Source: Ehrlichia canis str. Jake (GTDB taxonomy: Bacteria > Pseudomonadota > Alphaproteobacteria > Rickettsiales > Anaplasmataceae). From it: a stretch of 64,000 bases of DNA. The stretch's first letter is position 1. Each line of letters begins with the position of its first letter. The stretch spans positions 434,001 to 498,000 of the forward strand of contig NC_007354.1 of the NCBI RefSeq assembly GCF_000012565.1, given 5' to 3'. A program made the position numbers and the translations under genes. Positions 18,678 to 29,266 of the stretch are shown here, one piece after another. The notes under the pieces were generated by a model that was given only the letters and a program-made list of their open reading frames with translations, ran no database searches and was not told the DNA's origin.

Positions 18678-19604
18678 ATGGTTGGTAAATATTATACTGT
18701 AAAAGAAGATGATCAAGATGTAAGGGTAGATAAATTTGTTAGAAGAGTGTTAAAAATTCCTCAGTCTTTAGTAGAGAAATTTTTACGTAAAGGTATAGTT
18801 TTACTTGATAATGCAAAGGTAAAGTCTAATACAAGGATTAAAACTGGAAATGTAATTTACATAAAGTGTAATACTATAATTGGTGAAGAAATACACACTA
18901 AAAGAATTTGTAAAACTGACAGTTCTTATCTAATTAATTTGATTAGTAATAGCATTTTGTATGAAGATGATGATGTGTTGATTATTAATAAACCTGCTGG
19001 AGTATCTGTTCAAGGAGGTACGAAGGTTAGAATTAGCATAAGTGATATTTTAGATAAGATTAGAGATGGTGAATCTATGAGAATTGTTCATAGATTAGAT
19101 AAAGATACGAGTGGGATTTTGATGTTAGCTCGTAATGCAAGAGCATCTAGGTTAATTATGCATGAGTTCAAGAATAGAAGGGTAGAAAAGAAATATTTGG
19201 CATTGACACAAGGAATTCCAAAAAATGATGTTGGTGAAATTAATCATTCCATTACCAAGAAAAAGCATAATTTTTATGAAAATATTGGTACTGGTAATTC
19301 AATTTTTCAAGAAGCTATAACTTCATTTTTTGTATTGAAGAAGTTACCTTATGATATTGGATTACTTGAATTAAAGCCTAAAACTGGTAGAAAACATCAG
19401 ATTAGGATACACCTTTCACATATTGGATGTTCTATTATTGGGGATAAAAAGTATGGGAAGTTTTGTAATCATGTGTTAAATGATCACTTACAATTACATG
19501 CACATTTTTTATCAATTGATATAGGAAATAAAAAATTATCATTTACTGCTCCTATGCCAGATTATATGAAAGATACAATTATGAATTTAGAAAAATTGTT
19601 ATAG
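18678..19604 (+). CDS. RluC/RluD-family ribosomal RNA pseudouridine synthase
   Basis: The enzyme converts specific uridines of 23S rRNA to pseudouridine. The 308-residue protein has an N-terminal S4 RNA-binding domain (about residues 13-62) and the RluA-type catalytic domain. The catalytic motif RIVHRLDKDTSGIL puts the active Asp at 141. Other conserved pieces are IINKPAGVSVQGG near 102-114, EKKYLALTQG and KTGRKHQIRIHLSHIGC. RluC versus RluD cannot be separated with certainty by eye; the S4 domain and length fit either. Confidence 0.92.
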   Translation: MVGKYYTVKEDDQDVRVDKFVRRVLKIPQSLVEKFLRKGIVLLDNAKVKSNTRIKTGNVIYIKCNTIIGEEIHTKRICKTDSSYLINLISNSILYEDDDVLIINKPAGVSVQGGTKVRISISDILDKIRDGESMRIVHRLDKDTSGILMLARNARASRLIMHEFKNRRVEKKYLALTQGIPKNDVGEINHSITKKKHNFYENIGTGNSIFQEAITSFFVLKKLPYDIGLLELKPKTGRKHQIRIHLSHIGCSIIGDKKYGKFCNHVLNDHLQLHAHFLSIDIGNKKLSFTAPMPDYMKDTIMNLEKLL

Positions 19605-20188
19605 TATTAATATAATATATAGGTAAAAAATTTTTATTTTGTTAAAAGAAATTGTGTTGTAAATGTACTATATTGTTATATTCAATTGTTGTAATTGAAA
19701 AAAACTTTAGTTTATTGGTTTGCATATGTAAATTATTATTTCTTATTATTTAATAATATTCTGTGGTTACATTACTAAAATATGTTAGTTTATATATAGA
19801 TAAAAATCATAAAACTTATATACAACAAATGATGATGTAAAGTGTTATGAATTTGTTAATTCTATGTAGTATTATATGAAAGATGTATGTACCTTTAAAA
19901 CATTATTGTAATGTAAGTTTTATGTATAAGTATAAAATTTTTCATTAAGAAAGATGATATAACAATGTATATGAGTATTAGGGATTGTTTTGTCAATTAT
20001 GTAATGTGTTTCTCTATTAAATACTATTAATGGTTACTAAGGATATGAAAAATACATTATATAAACTTAGAAAAGTTGCGTTTATATGTAAAAATTTATA
20101 GTATAGAAAAATATTCTAATGATGTAATATAGGTGGTATATTTTCATTAAAATTAATCTGTAATATAAAAGCAAATACTTGTAAAATT
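19605..20188. other. Intergenic gap between two convergent genes
   Basis: This AT-rich gap separates the 3' ends of rluC and pleD. I see no gene, tRNA or strong terminator hairpin. A few phrases (GTTAATTCTATGTAGTATTATATGAAAG around 19855-19885) recall the decayed 160-base unit upstream of the rluC gene, too weakly to call. Confidence 0.5.
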
Positions 20189-21565
20189 CTATTGTAAGTA
20201 TATCACAACTTTATTCCTTCCTGTATTTTTTGCTTCGTATAAGCATTTGTCAGCTCTATCTATTAATTGTTTGATATTGTCAACATCAGATTTTTGTACT
20301 TCTACTACACCAATGCTAACGGTTTTATTTATATCACCTATGCTTGTTTTAAATGGAGTATCTTTTATTACAGTAAGAATTCGTCTTGCTATTTGTTCTG
20401 CTGTACTAATTGTTGTATCTGGTAATATTACAACAAATTCTTCTCCACCAAATCTTGCAAGTAAGTCTGTAATACGTATATTATCTGATACTCGTTTTTT
20501 AAACTGTTGTAGTAATTCATCCCCAACAGTATGCCCAAATGTATCATTTACTTCTTTAAAATGATCAATGTCTAGTATCATTAAGGATAGGTTTTTTTCT
20601 TTCTGTAGTGATTCGTTAATGATATTATGGAAATGCATGTCAAAGTAGCGTCTATTATAACATCCTGTTAAAGGATCAGTTATAGCCATTGTCATGCTAG
20701 TATCTACATTTATCCTTAATGCATCTTGGTATCTTTTTCTTTTTACTTGTACATTTACTCTTGCAATCAGTTCATTGCTGTCTACAGGAGTTGTAATGTA
20801 ATCGTGAATTCCTATGTCAAATGCTTTGCTTAATAATTTTGGATCTTCATTTTCATCAAGTAAAACTAAAATTGGAGTGTAACGTGTTTCAATTTTGTTA
20901 CGCAGCTGAGAACACAACCTTAGCCCATCTCCAGAGAATTCCAGATCAGTAATTATTAAATCATAATTCTGTATGTTACTTAAATTTAATGCTTGATCTA
21001 TGTCATGTGAAACTACAGTTTGTTGAAAGGACTTTTGCAAAATGTTGTTGATGTGTTCAGAGCGTATCACATCTTCATCTACAATTAAAATACTAGCATT
21101 ATCAATTTTATTTGCGTAATCCATCATGTTATTGTTTAGCACACTCATATCTGCATTTGTTTTGCCTCTTAATCTTAATTCATCTATTACCATTTTGAAT
21201 CTTGTTAGTGATCTAATTCGTGCAAATAGCGCTGTGTCATTTATTGGTTTTGTTAAAAAGTCATCTGCACCATAGCTGAGACCACTTACTCTATTGTCTG
21301 ATGTATTGTCAAGAGCTGTGACCATTACTATTGGAATGTATGTTGTTGCTGGGTTAGATTTTAATCTTTTGCATGTTTCATACCCGTCCATTTCTGGCAT
21401 CATAACATCTAATAGAATGATATCTGGATGTTTTTCTTCAGCAATTTTTATTGCATCCATGCCATTTGTTGCAGTTAGAACATTGTAATATTCACTCATG
21501 AGTTTTGCTTGCAACAGTTTAATGTTTGCAGGTAAGTCATCTACTATTAACACTTTTGCAGTCAT
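20189..21565 (-). CDS. pleD: PleD-type response regulator diguanylate cyclase
   Basis: The protein makes cyclic di-GMP under phosphorylation control. It has 458 residues in the order REC, REC-like, GGDEF. The first receiver has D9-D10, phosphoacceptor Asp53 in LLDVMMPEMDG, and a Lys near 105. The second receiver keeps VDED and an Asp in ITDLEF. The cyclase domain has RFGGEEFVVILPD, and RITD five residues before GGEEF forms the usual RxxD product-inhibition site. The layout matches Caulobacter PleD. In Ehrlichia, PleC-PleD is one of few two-component pairs, acting in the intracellular cycle. The TatA/B-like gene lies 14 bases upstream. Confidence 0.94.
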   Translation of the reverse strand: MTAKVLIVDDLPANIKLLQAKLMSEYYNVLTATNGMDAIKIAEEKHPDIILLDVMMPEMDGYETCKRLKSNPATTYIPIVMVTALDNTSDNRVSGLSYGADDFLTKPINDTALFARIRSLTRFKMVIDELRLRGKTNADMSVLNNNMMDYANKIDNASILIVDEDVIRSEHINNILQKSFQQTVVSHDIDQALNLSNIQNYDLIITDLEFSGDGLRLCSQLRNKIETRYTPILVLLDENEDPKLLSKAFDIGIHDYITTPVDSNELIARVNVQVKRKRYQDALRINVDTSMTMAITDPLTGCYNRRYFDMHFHNIINESLQKEKNLSLMILDIDHFKEVNDTFGHTVGDELLQQFKKRVSDNIRITDLLARFGGEEFVVILPDTTISTAEQIARRILTVIKDTPFKTSIGDINKTVSIGVVEVQKSDVDNIKQLIDRADKCLYEAKNTGRNKVVIYLQ

Positions 21566-21579
21566 AGGTTTTCTTTTAC

Positions 21580-21846
21580 TTATTTGTTATCTTTTTTTAC
21601 TTCATAGCTTTTGTATGTTTTGCCATCATCTCCTATTATTTCTTTAATGACGACGTTGTTGTTTTGTTCTTCTGTGCAATCGTTGTAAACTTTGTTAAAA
21701 TAATTTAGAATTTCTCCTTTTACTTCTACAAATTTTTTGTAGTAGAACCCTAAACTTTTTGTGACAAGTGGCAGTTTTTTAGGATCAATTACTAAACATG
21801 CTACTAAAATTATAACAATAACTTCCGATATACCAACACCAAGCAT
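21580..21846 (-). CDS. TatA/TatB-like twin-arginine translocase subunit
   Basis: The 88-residue protein has the Tat subunit pattern: a very short N-terminus, one hydrophobic helix (GISEVIVIILVACLVI, about residues 5-20), a hinge with D-P-K-K-L-P, and an amphipathic helix starting VTKSLGFYYKKF. These proteins build the inner-membrane pore that exports folded proteins. Glu8 in the helix and the longer charged C-terminus favour TatB, but TatA is possible. It lies between the giant GDH and pleD genes, 11 and 14 bases away, so all three probably share a transcript. Confidence 0.75.
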   Translation of the reverse strand: MLGVGISEVIVIILVACLVIDPKKLPLVTKSLGFYYKKFVEVKGEILNYFNKVYNDCTEEQNNNVVIKEIIGDDGKTYKSYEVKKDNK

Positions 21847-21857
21847 TGAGAACTATT

Positions 21858-24800
21858 TTAATTAATGAACATATCAAGCGACTTTATTATAAGCATTAAT
21901 TTACTTAAATCAAGTTGAGTTGTGTTGATTTCATTTAAAAAGTTGTAATACCTATTTAGCTTTTCTTGATTTTTTATATACCATTCTTGAATTATATCAT
22001 TAATTATACTATCTACCTTATCTAACTTTATTGCCAAGGATAAAGTTGGTTCTGCTTGTTTTAGAATATTTTCTGTTATTGTAGATTGATAATCATTTAA
22101 TTCGTCAAGTAGGTTTCTAATAGCAATACGTTGCCAATATGAAGAATTGTGTTCCATGTGTGCTGCAAAATCACGTATACGACTGAAATTTAATAACGAT
22201 CTTAACTGAAAGTATATTTTCCCTATAGTTAATAGCGGTAGATTTGAACTGTTTGTTAGGTGTATTATATCAAGAGAAATAGTCAGGAATTTTAATTTTG
22301 TAATTTTTTTTGCAATTGATTTATTAATATTATATTCCATTAAAGAAGATAAAGTGTTGTTGTATATTTCTAAAGATTCATTGCATAAAATACTTTCTAT
22401 ATTTTCTTCAATTAAAGATATCTGGGATGATAATTCTTCTAATTTTGTATCTATATTTGTAAATTTGCACGAATTCCTGAGAAACCAGAATGTGATTTGC
22501 CCTATAAATTTTTGTACTTCTCTGATTAATGAAGTGTATATATTGATATGAATTTTGCTATCTAATTCGTCTAGTGTTTTCCATATTTCGTATAGGTTAT
22601 ATATGTGTGTTGTTATAACGTATATTTTAATTACATCTTCAACAGTGATACCAATATTTTCAATTATGTGATTAACAAAGATACAACCCATTCTATTGAC
22701 TATGTCATTCACTATGCATGTTGCTAATATCTCTTTTTTTAAAGGGTGTTGTCTTATATATTGTGAAAAATTATCTCTTATGTATTGAGGGAAGTAAGAT
22801 AATAAGTATTGTGATTCATAAAGATTGAGTAAATGACTTGAATGATGAAAAATATTGGAAAGCATGACTTCATTTTTTATGAAAGTTCTAGTGTATGCAA
22901 TCAATATAGCAATTTGAGGGCAGGTGAATCCCTTCATTCCTGCACTCATTTTTGTAATTTCTTCATCACTTGGTAAGAATTCTATGTCTCGATTTAATAC
23001 TTGAATTTTTTCTAAATATTTTAGTAATCTGTGATGTTGTTCTATTCTATTTTGTGCCTGTATACATTCTAACATTAAGGCTTTTGTTTCTAGTTTGTTG
23101 TGTGATTCTAAAACTATTGATGGAACTGCATCCATTATATCATCTAATATCTTATTACGTTCAGCTAAAGATATATAGTTATTTTTCATTGCAAGTCTTA
23201 AGCATATTTTAATGTTGATCTCAAAATCAGAACATATTACCCCTCCAGAATTGTCTGTGAAGTCAGTGTTGATTTTGCCTCCACTGTGTGCATATTCAAC
23301 TCTTCCAGTTTGTGTAACACCTAAGTTTCCACCTTCTATTATCATTGCTGCTTTTACTTCAGATCCATTAATTCTCAGAGCATCATTAGCTTTATCTGAT
23401 ACTTCAGCATTAGTTTCTTGTGAGGATTTGATATATGTTCCTATCCCACCATTCCATATCATATCAACTTCTGCTTTTAATAAGTGTCTAATGAGTGTAT
23501 TTGGAGAAACTTGGTCTTCTTCAATATTAAATAGTTCTTTTATTTCTGGTGTTAAATCTAATATTTTAGAATTGCGGCTGAAGACTTTGCCACCTTTTGA
23601 GATACAAGATTTATCATAATCTTCCCATGAGGAATTGGGCAAGTTAAATAGCCTTTTGCGTTCAAGGAAACTTTTTGTTGGATCAGGTGATGGATCAATA
23701 AAAATATGGTTATGGTTAAATGCTCCAATGAGATGTATCTTATCAGATAATAACATACCATTGCCAAATACATCTCCAGACATATCTCCAATACCAATTA
23801 CTGTGAATGGTTCATTACGTATATCTTTATCCATCAGCCAAAAATGCCTTTGAGCTGCTACCCATGCTCCTTTAGCTGTAATACCCATTTTTTTGTGGTC
23901 AAATCCTATTGATCCTCCAGATGCAAAAGCATCTCCTAACCAAAAATTATATTCTTCAGAAATTTCATTTGCATAATCAGAAAATGTAGCAGTTCCTTTA
24001 TCTGCTGCAACTACAAGATATGGGTCGTATTCGTCGTATTTTATAATATTATCAGGTGTAACATATTTATCATCAATCATGTTATCTGTGATGTCTAGTA
24101 TACCACGCAGGAAGTTTTTGTAGCATTCTACTGCGGTGCTTTTTAGCAGAGCTCCATTTTTGGGTGGGCGTTTTAAGATGAACCCTCCTTTAGATCCTAC
24201 TGGTACAATGACTGAATTTTTTGTCATTTGTGCTTTCATTAGCCCTAGTATTTCTGTACGGAAATCTTCTGTTCTGTCAGACCACCTAATTCCTCCGCGT
24301 GCAACTTTTCCACCACGTAGATGTATACCTTCAAATAGATTGGAGTATACATATATTTCTCTGAAAGGGCAAGGTAACGGTATATTTGGTACTTTACTTG
24401 AATCTAGTTTTATAGATAGATAATCTTTTCCTTGGTAATAATTTGTACGTAAAATTGCTAGAATCAAAGCATATATGGACCTTAAAATGTGATCATGTAC
24501 TACATCTGTAATTTCTGATAATAGCTCGTTAATTTTACTTTGTATAGCACTGGATTCTTCGTTGTTGGCTAGTGTTGGGTTAAATCTAGCATTAAATAAC
24601 TTAATAAAGTTGAGTAAGATTTTTGGATATTTAATAGCAACTTTTTGAGTATAAATTTGACTGTAGTTAAATGATACTTGCTTTAAGTATCTACTTAGTG
24701 CTCTTATTAGCATAACTTCTTTCCACTGTAAGTTAGCTAATATGACTAAGCTATTGAAGTAATCATTTTCTATTTCTTTTGCAAAGATTTTTTTAATAGT

Positions 24801-26606
24801 AGTTTCAAATTGTTGTTTAATATTATTATGATCAAAAGATTGTTTAGTATTTGATAGTATAAAGTGGTGTAAGTATATGGTAATTTTAGCTGTGATGGTA
24901 TAGCTATGATGTAAGATTATATTTGTGCCCATTTTTTTTACTATATTTAGTATTTTTGAAAGTTGAAGATTGCTTTCTTGAGGTATGTATATTTTTAGTT
25001 GATAATGGACACTATTTTTTATTAAGTAAAGATCGGCTTCGCTAGTATTATATTTGCAAACCTGTTCTAATTTTGTAATATCATGATAAGCACTTTTTGG
25101 GTTAAAGTATTCTTGGTAACTTGGTGGAAATGCTGTTAAATATTGTAGAAATGGATTAATAGACCCTAAGTTACAACGCATGACATCTTGTAGTTTATCT
25201 TCCCATCTTCTAGATGCTGCGATCAATTTTGCTTCAATTTCTGATTCTGAAAAATTACTGAATAGCTTATCTTGTGCTTTGAGTATAAACTGTAATCTAA
25301 CTAAATTGTACTCATTCAACATATTGTATTGATTATTAACAACTTTACCTGTAAGCATCTGTTCTAATATATAACTCATTTTATTTGCTAGTTCAGTGCT
25401 TGCTAATGCTTTAGGTACAAAAATGATGCAATTTACAAAACTGTGGTTTTGGTCTTTTATTATAAAAAGTTTTATCTTTGGATTATTGGCTAAGGATAAT
25501 ATACCAATTGAAATTTCAAATAATTCTTCTTCGGAAAATTGAAATAATTCATCTCTAGAGAATCTTTGCAATATATCAACTAATGCTTTGTTACTATGTC
25601 CACCTTTAGTAAACCCTGATTTCTTTTCTACAGCTTTTATTTTACTTCTAATGAGTGGAATGGCGTTTGCATCTTGAAATGAAATAATGGAAGCAAAAAA
25701 ACCATAGAAACGATGCTCTTTTATCAAAATATTATCTTTATTAAATATTCTTAGCCCAATGCAAATCATGTATTCATGTCTATGTACTGTAGATAGGATA
25801 TTAGATTGTATAATATATATATGTTGCTTAGATTTAGGTAAGTCTTTACTAAGTTCATCTGATGTGTTGATTTTCTGTAATCCGAGACTAGAGTTATTGT
25901 TAATTGATAATTTGTTTTGATCTACAATATATTCTTCATGTCCTAAAAAAATGAAATTATCTTTTCTTAACCATTCTAAAAATGTAATTTCTTCTTCTAT
26001 GGAATTAGCATGAAAAGATTTCATTGCATTTAATGCTGAATCAAAATGTTGTAGCATTAATTTCCAATCGTTAACACACTGACTAACTAGTTTTAAATTT
26101 TTTTCTATTTCATGTTTAAGTGATTTATGAGATCCTTCATCTATGTGACTGATAATGAAATATACTATTGATTCTCTTGTTTCATCATTTGAACAAGATT
26201 GTGCAGATGATATTGTATGTATATGTTTGTCTTTACGTTCAATATTTAAAACGGCATTTGTATAGTGATATATGAATGCATTGTGTTTTTTTATTGTAAT
26301 AATAATAGAATCTATTATAAATGGTAAGTTATCGTTTATTATTTCAACTATAGTTACATTCTTTGTTATATCATTATCTGTTTGTTCTGTGTTGAATACT
26401 TTGACCTTGCTTTCGTTATGTTGTTTCATTTTGACAAGTTCATACAGGTCACGCGCTATGAATAAAAAAAATTTATTATCTAGTGTTATGTCATTATCAT
26501 AGGACGAGCTATAAAACTCTTTAATAAAGCTTTTTAATAGATGATCATCATCTTCTTCTATTAGTTCTAAAACTGAAATGATTTTTTGATTAAAGTTTTT
26601 ATACAT
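21858..26606 (-). CDS. NAD-specific glutamate dehydrogenase, large (about 180 kDa) type
   Basis: The enzyme deaminates glutamate to 2-oxoglutarate with NAD, feeding the TCA cycle; glutamate is a major carbon source for such intracellular bacteria. From Met at 26606 the protein has 1582 residues, normal for the L_180 class. A long N-terminal regulatory region precedes the catalytic core, whose motifs include GGIRWSDRTEDFRTEI, VPVGSKGGF with the conserved Lys near 800, VIGIGDMSGDVFGNGMLLS and SGGVICSDFEINIKI. The frame is open back to an ATG at 26690, but the extra 28 residues look unlike the family. It probably heads a GDH-tat-pleD transcript. Confidence 0.93.
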   Translation of the reverse strand: MYKNFNQKIISVLELIEEDDDHLLKSFIKEFYSSSYDNDITLDNKFFLFIARDLYELVKMKQHNESKVKVFNTEQTDNDITKNVTIVEIINDNLPFIIDSIIITIKKHNAFIYHYTNAVLNIERKDKHIHTISSAQSCSNDETRESIVYFIISHIDEGSHKSLKHEIEKNLKLVSQCVNDWKLMLQHFDSALNAMKSFHANSIEEEITFLEWLRKDNFIFLGHEEYIVDQNKLSINNNSSLGLQKINTSDELSKDLPKSKQHIYIIQSNILSTVHRHEYMICIGLRIFNKDNILIKEHRFYGFFASIISFQDANAIPLIRSKIKAVEKKSGFTKGGHSNKALVDILQRFSRDELFQFSEEELFEISIGILSLANNPKIKLFIIKDQNHSFVNCIIFVPKALASTELANKMSYILEQMLTGKVVNNQYNMLNEYNLVRLQFILKAQDKLFSNFSESEIEAKLIAASRRWEDKLQDVMRCNLGSINPFLQYLTAFPPSYQEYFNPKSAYHDITKLEQVCKYNTSEADLYLIKNSVHYQLKIYIPQESNLQLSKILNIVKKMGTNIILHHSYTITAKITIYLHHFILSNTKQSFDHNNIKQQFETTIKKIFAKEIENDYFNSLVILANLQWKEVMLIRALSRYLKQVSFNYSQIYTQKVAIKYPKILLNFIKLFNARFNPTLANNEESSAIQSKINELLSEITDVVHDHILRSIYALILAILRTNYYQGKDYLSIKLDSSKVPNIPLPCPFREIYVYSNLFEGIHLRGGKVARGGIRWSDRTEDFRTEILGLMKAQMTKNSVIVPVGSKGGFILKRPPKNGALLKSTAVECYKNFLRGILDITDNMIDDKYVTPDNIIKYDEYDPYLVVAADKGTATFSDYANEISEEYNFWLGDAFASGGSIGFDHKKMGITAKGAWVAAQRHFWLMDKDIRNEPFTVIGIGDMSGDVFGNGMLLSDKIHLIGAFNHNHIFIDPSPDPTKSFLERKRLFNLPNSSWEDYDKSCISKGGKVFSRNSKILDLTPEIKELFNIEEDQVSPNTLIRHLLKAEVDMIWNGGIGTYIKSSQETNAEVSDKANDALRINGSEVKAAMIIEGGNLGVTQTGRVEYAHSGGKINTDFTDNSGGVICSDFEINIKICLRLAMKNNYISLAERNKILDDIMDAVPSIVLESHNKLETKALMLECIQAQNRIEQHHRLLKYLEKIQVLNRDIEFLPSDEEITKMSAGMKGFTCPQIAILIAYTRTFIKNEVMLSNIFHHSSHLLNLYESQYLLSYFPQYIRDNFSQYIRQHPLKKEILATCIVNDIVNRMGCIFVNHIIENIGITVEDVIKIYVITTHIYNLYEIWKTLDELDSKIHINIYTSLIREVQKFIGQITFWFLRNSCKFTNIDTKLEELSSQISLIEENIESILCNESLEIYNNTLSSLMEYNINKSIAKKITKLKFLTISLDIIHLTNSSNLPLLTIGKIYFQLRSLLNFSRIRDFAAHMEHNSSYWQRIAIRNLLDELNDYQSTITENILKQAEPTLSLAIKLDKVDSIINDIIQEWYIKNQEKLNRYYNFLNEINTTQLDLSKLMLIIKSLDMFIN

Positions 26607-26690
26607 TTTTTTTAATTGTACTAGTTGACAATAGTAATAATAAATTATTTTCCTTAAAATACTATTATACTTCTTTAAGGTACAATGCAA

Positions 26691-27147
26691 TTAATTGCAA
26701 TTAATTTTTAAAATGCTGAATGTTAATTATTTGTAGTTAATTTTATTGGTATATAAGTTATAAAAAATTTAAATATAATGTTGTAATGTGAAGTAAAGAA
26801 TTTATAAATTAATATTAAATACTATATATATTTAAAATGATTTGGATATACTACATTTTAATCTAACTTTTTTATTGCGAATGGAATTATAATAAATTAT
26901 ATAAGAATGTTGCTTGATTATTATTATAACTGTAATGTGTATTAGCTTAGGTGTTATTCTTTCTTAAGAATGCAGTTATGTACATATTGATTAAAAAGAT
27001 ATCAGAAAAGTTGTTAAGTAATATTTTACTACTTTATAGATTTATGATTAGTAAGATAAGTGTTACTGGCTGTACGTCTTGTTAACTATACGTGTTATTT
27101 CTTCTTAAGAATGTTGTTATATAGTTTTTGAAATGAGTTTATAAGAT
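26691..27147. other. Divergent intergenic region between GDH and exoD
   Basis: This region separates two divergently transcribed genes and should hold promoters for both. Its clearest structure is the perfect palindrome TTCTTAAGAA, present at 26961-26970 and again at 27102-27111. Both are preceded by GTGTTAT and followed by TG-x2-GTTAT, so a segment of at least 30 bases is repeated at a spacing of 141. Confidence 0.55.
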
Positions 27148-27777
27148 ATGTCACAAGAAAAAAATAAAGCAGTTTCAGATCTATTAGAGGAAGTTACAAA
27201 TAACACTGATGTAGATAGAATTACATTATTTGAGTTGAAGTCTGCACTTCATGCTCGTGGTTTTGGAATATTAATGTTGTTGTTTTCATTGCCGCTTTCT
27301 ATTCCTTTGCCTGTTCCTCCAGGGTATACAACAATATTTTCAATTCCTTTACTTATGTTTGCATTTCAAATGTTATTAGGCTTTCAAGTACCTTGGATGC
27401 CTAGTTGGTTGGAAAAAAAGTCTTTTAAACGTACAACTTTAGCTTTGATTATTGAGAAAACTGCTCCTATATTAAGAAAAGCAGAAAAACTTACAAAACC
27501 TCGCTTATTGTTTATATTTAATAGTGTTGGTGAAAAAGTTATAGCGTTTATTTCTCTTTTGTGTGCTGTGTCAATAGCTATTCCTTTGCCGTTGACAAAT
27601 TTTATTCCAGCTGGTGGTGTGTCAATTATGTCTTTGGGTCTATTGAATAAAGATGGTATGATGGTTATTCTTGGAGTATTGCTATCATTATTTGGTATTG
27701 TTGTTACTACTATGGTAATTATTCTAGGTCCTAAACTTGTTGTGAGTATGTTTTCTTTTTTATCGAAATTTACATGA
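27148..27777 (+). CDS. ExoD-family membrane protein
   Basis: The 209-residue protein matches the ExoD family (exopolysaccharide synthesis ExoD), inner-membrane proteins of unclear biochemical role named from a Rhizobium mutant. The family pattern is visible: [22 protein letters not shown] near 30-51, [15 protein letters not shown], then three more hydrophobic segments near 130-205. A polysaccharide role is doubtful in Ehrlichia, which lacks a typical capsule or LPS. The stop overlaps the cysS start by four bases (ATGA), so translation is coupled. Confidence 0.85.
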   Translation: MSQEKNKAVSDLLEEVTNNTDVDRITLFELKSALHARGFGILMLLFSLPLSIPLPVPPGYTTIFSIPLLMFAFQMLLGFQVPWMPSWLEKKSFKRTTLALIIEKTAPILRKAEKLTKPRLLFIFNSVGEKVIAFISLLCAVSIAIPLPLTNFIPAGGVSIMSLGLLNKDGMMVILGVLLSLFGIVVTTMVIILGPKLVVSMFSFLSKFT

Positions 27778-29153
27778 TCATATATAATACTTTAACTGGC
27801 ATTAAAGAACCTTTTATTCCTTTGAATGTTGATAATATCAAGGTCTATGTTTGTGGTCCTACTGTCTATAATTTTGTGCATATTGGAAATGCTAGGTCAA
27901 TAGTTATATATGATGTACTGTTTAGGTTACTGAAATTACTATATCCTAGTGTAACTTATGTGAGAAATATTACTGATATTGATGATAAGATTATTAACGT
28001 TGCACAAAGTAATGGACAAAATATATGTGAAGTTACTTCGGTTTACATAAAAGCGTTCCATGAAGATATGAAGATGCTGAATTGTTTGGAACCTACTTAT
28101 GAGCCAAAAGCGACAGATAATATAAATGTTATGATAAATTTAATACAAAAACTCATAGATCATGGTCATGCATATGTTGATAATGCTACTGTGTTTTTTA
28201 ATGTAGAATCTTATCCTTCATATGGTCAGTTATCTAAGCGTAATATTAAAGAACTGATTTATGGTAGTAGGGTGGATATAGAGTTAGGTAAAAAACATCC
28301 AGGGGATTTTGTTTTGTGGAAGCCTGCAACTGAAGTAGATAATAAATTAATGAGTTGCTGGCCTAGTCCTTGGGGATTAGGTAGACCAGGTTGGCATATA
28401 GAATGTTCAGCTATGAGTTATTGTTATTTGAGTGAAAATTTTGATATTCATGGTGGTGGTGCGGATTTGCAATTTCCTCACCATGAAAATGAAATAGCTC
28501 AAAGTTGTTGTGCATTTCCCGGTAGCTATTACGCTAAGTATTGGATTCATAATGGATTTCTCACAGTTAATGGTGAGAAAATGAGTAAATCTTTGGGGAA
28601 TGTTTTAACAGTAAGGCAGCTATTAGAGTCTGGGGTTAAAGGAGAATTGATAAGGTATGTTTTATTGAATACTCATTATAGAAAACCTTTAGATTGGTTT
28701 AATATGACATTAGTTAGTGCTCAAGAATCACTTAACCGTATGTATACTGCTTTAAGTTCTGTAAATGTTGACTTATCGTTGGATGATGATGTTGAATTAT
28801 CTAGTGATGTTGTTGATTGTTTAAAAGATGATATTAATACTCCAAAAGCTATTTCAGTATTACATGAAATGGTTACAGAGATTAATAAGACATCTGATGT
28901 TATGAAAAAAACATCTTTGGCTAAAACTCTTATTAAAACTGCAAATTTTCTTGGTATTTTGCAGCATTCTTGGCAAGATTGGTTTAGAGTTAATGAAAAT
29001 GATCAGGAGATTGATAAGTTAATAGATGAAAGAAGGATAGCAAGAGCAAATAATGATTTTAAAAAGGCAGATGATATACGACAACTTTTGTTAAGTAAAG
29101 GAATAGTACTTTCTGATAATAAAGATGGAACTACGCATTGGTATAAAAAATAA
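27774..29153 (+). CDS. cysS: Cysteinyl-tRNA synthetase (CysRS)
   Basis: CysRS charges tRNA-Cys. The 459-residue protein is a standard class I enzyme. Zinc ligand Cys27 lies in VCGPTVYNF, the HIGH motif is HIGN at 36-39, further zinc ligands are in HIECSAMS and [10 protein letters not shown], and KMSKSLGN lies near 268. The C-terminal helical domain includes [17 protein letters not shown] and ends in GTTHWYKK. It overlaps exoD by four bases. A tandem array begins about 115 bases after its stop, so its transcript probably ends in or before that array. Confidence 0.97.
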   Translation: MIIYNTLTGIKEPFIPLNVDNIKVYVCGPTVYNFVHIGNARSIVIYDVLFRLLKLLYPSVTYVRNITDIDDKIINVAQSNGQNICEVTSVYIKAFHEDMKMLNCLEPTYEPKATDNINVMINLIQKLIDHGHAYVDNATVFFNVESYPSYGQLSKRNIKELIYGSRVDIELGKKHPGDFVLWKPATEVDNKLMSCWPSPWGLGRPGWHIECSAMSYCYLSENFDIHGGGADLQFPHHENEIAQSCCAFPGSYYAKYWIHNGFLTVNGEKMSKSLGNVLTVRQLLESGVKGELIRYVLLNTHYRKPLDWFNMTLVSAQESLNRMYTALSSVNVDLSLDDDVELSSDVVDCLKDDINTPKAISVLHEMVTEINKTSDVMKKTSLAKTLIKTANFLGILQHSWQDWFRVNENDQEIDKLIDERRIARANNDFKKADDIRQLLLSKGIVLSDNKDGTTHWYKK

Positions 29154-29266
29154 CATAGTATGTTGACATTGTTTATTTGCATTAGAAGTATATTCTATAA
29201 ATTTAAGCATTCATAAAAAAGTTAAGGATTAATTAGTTAATTTATAACAGTGGTGTAATACTAGCA

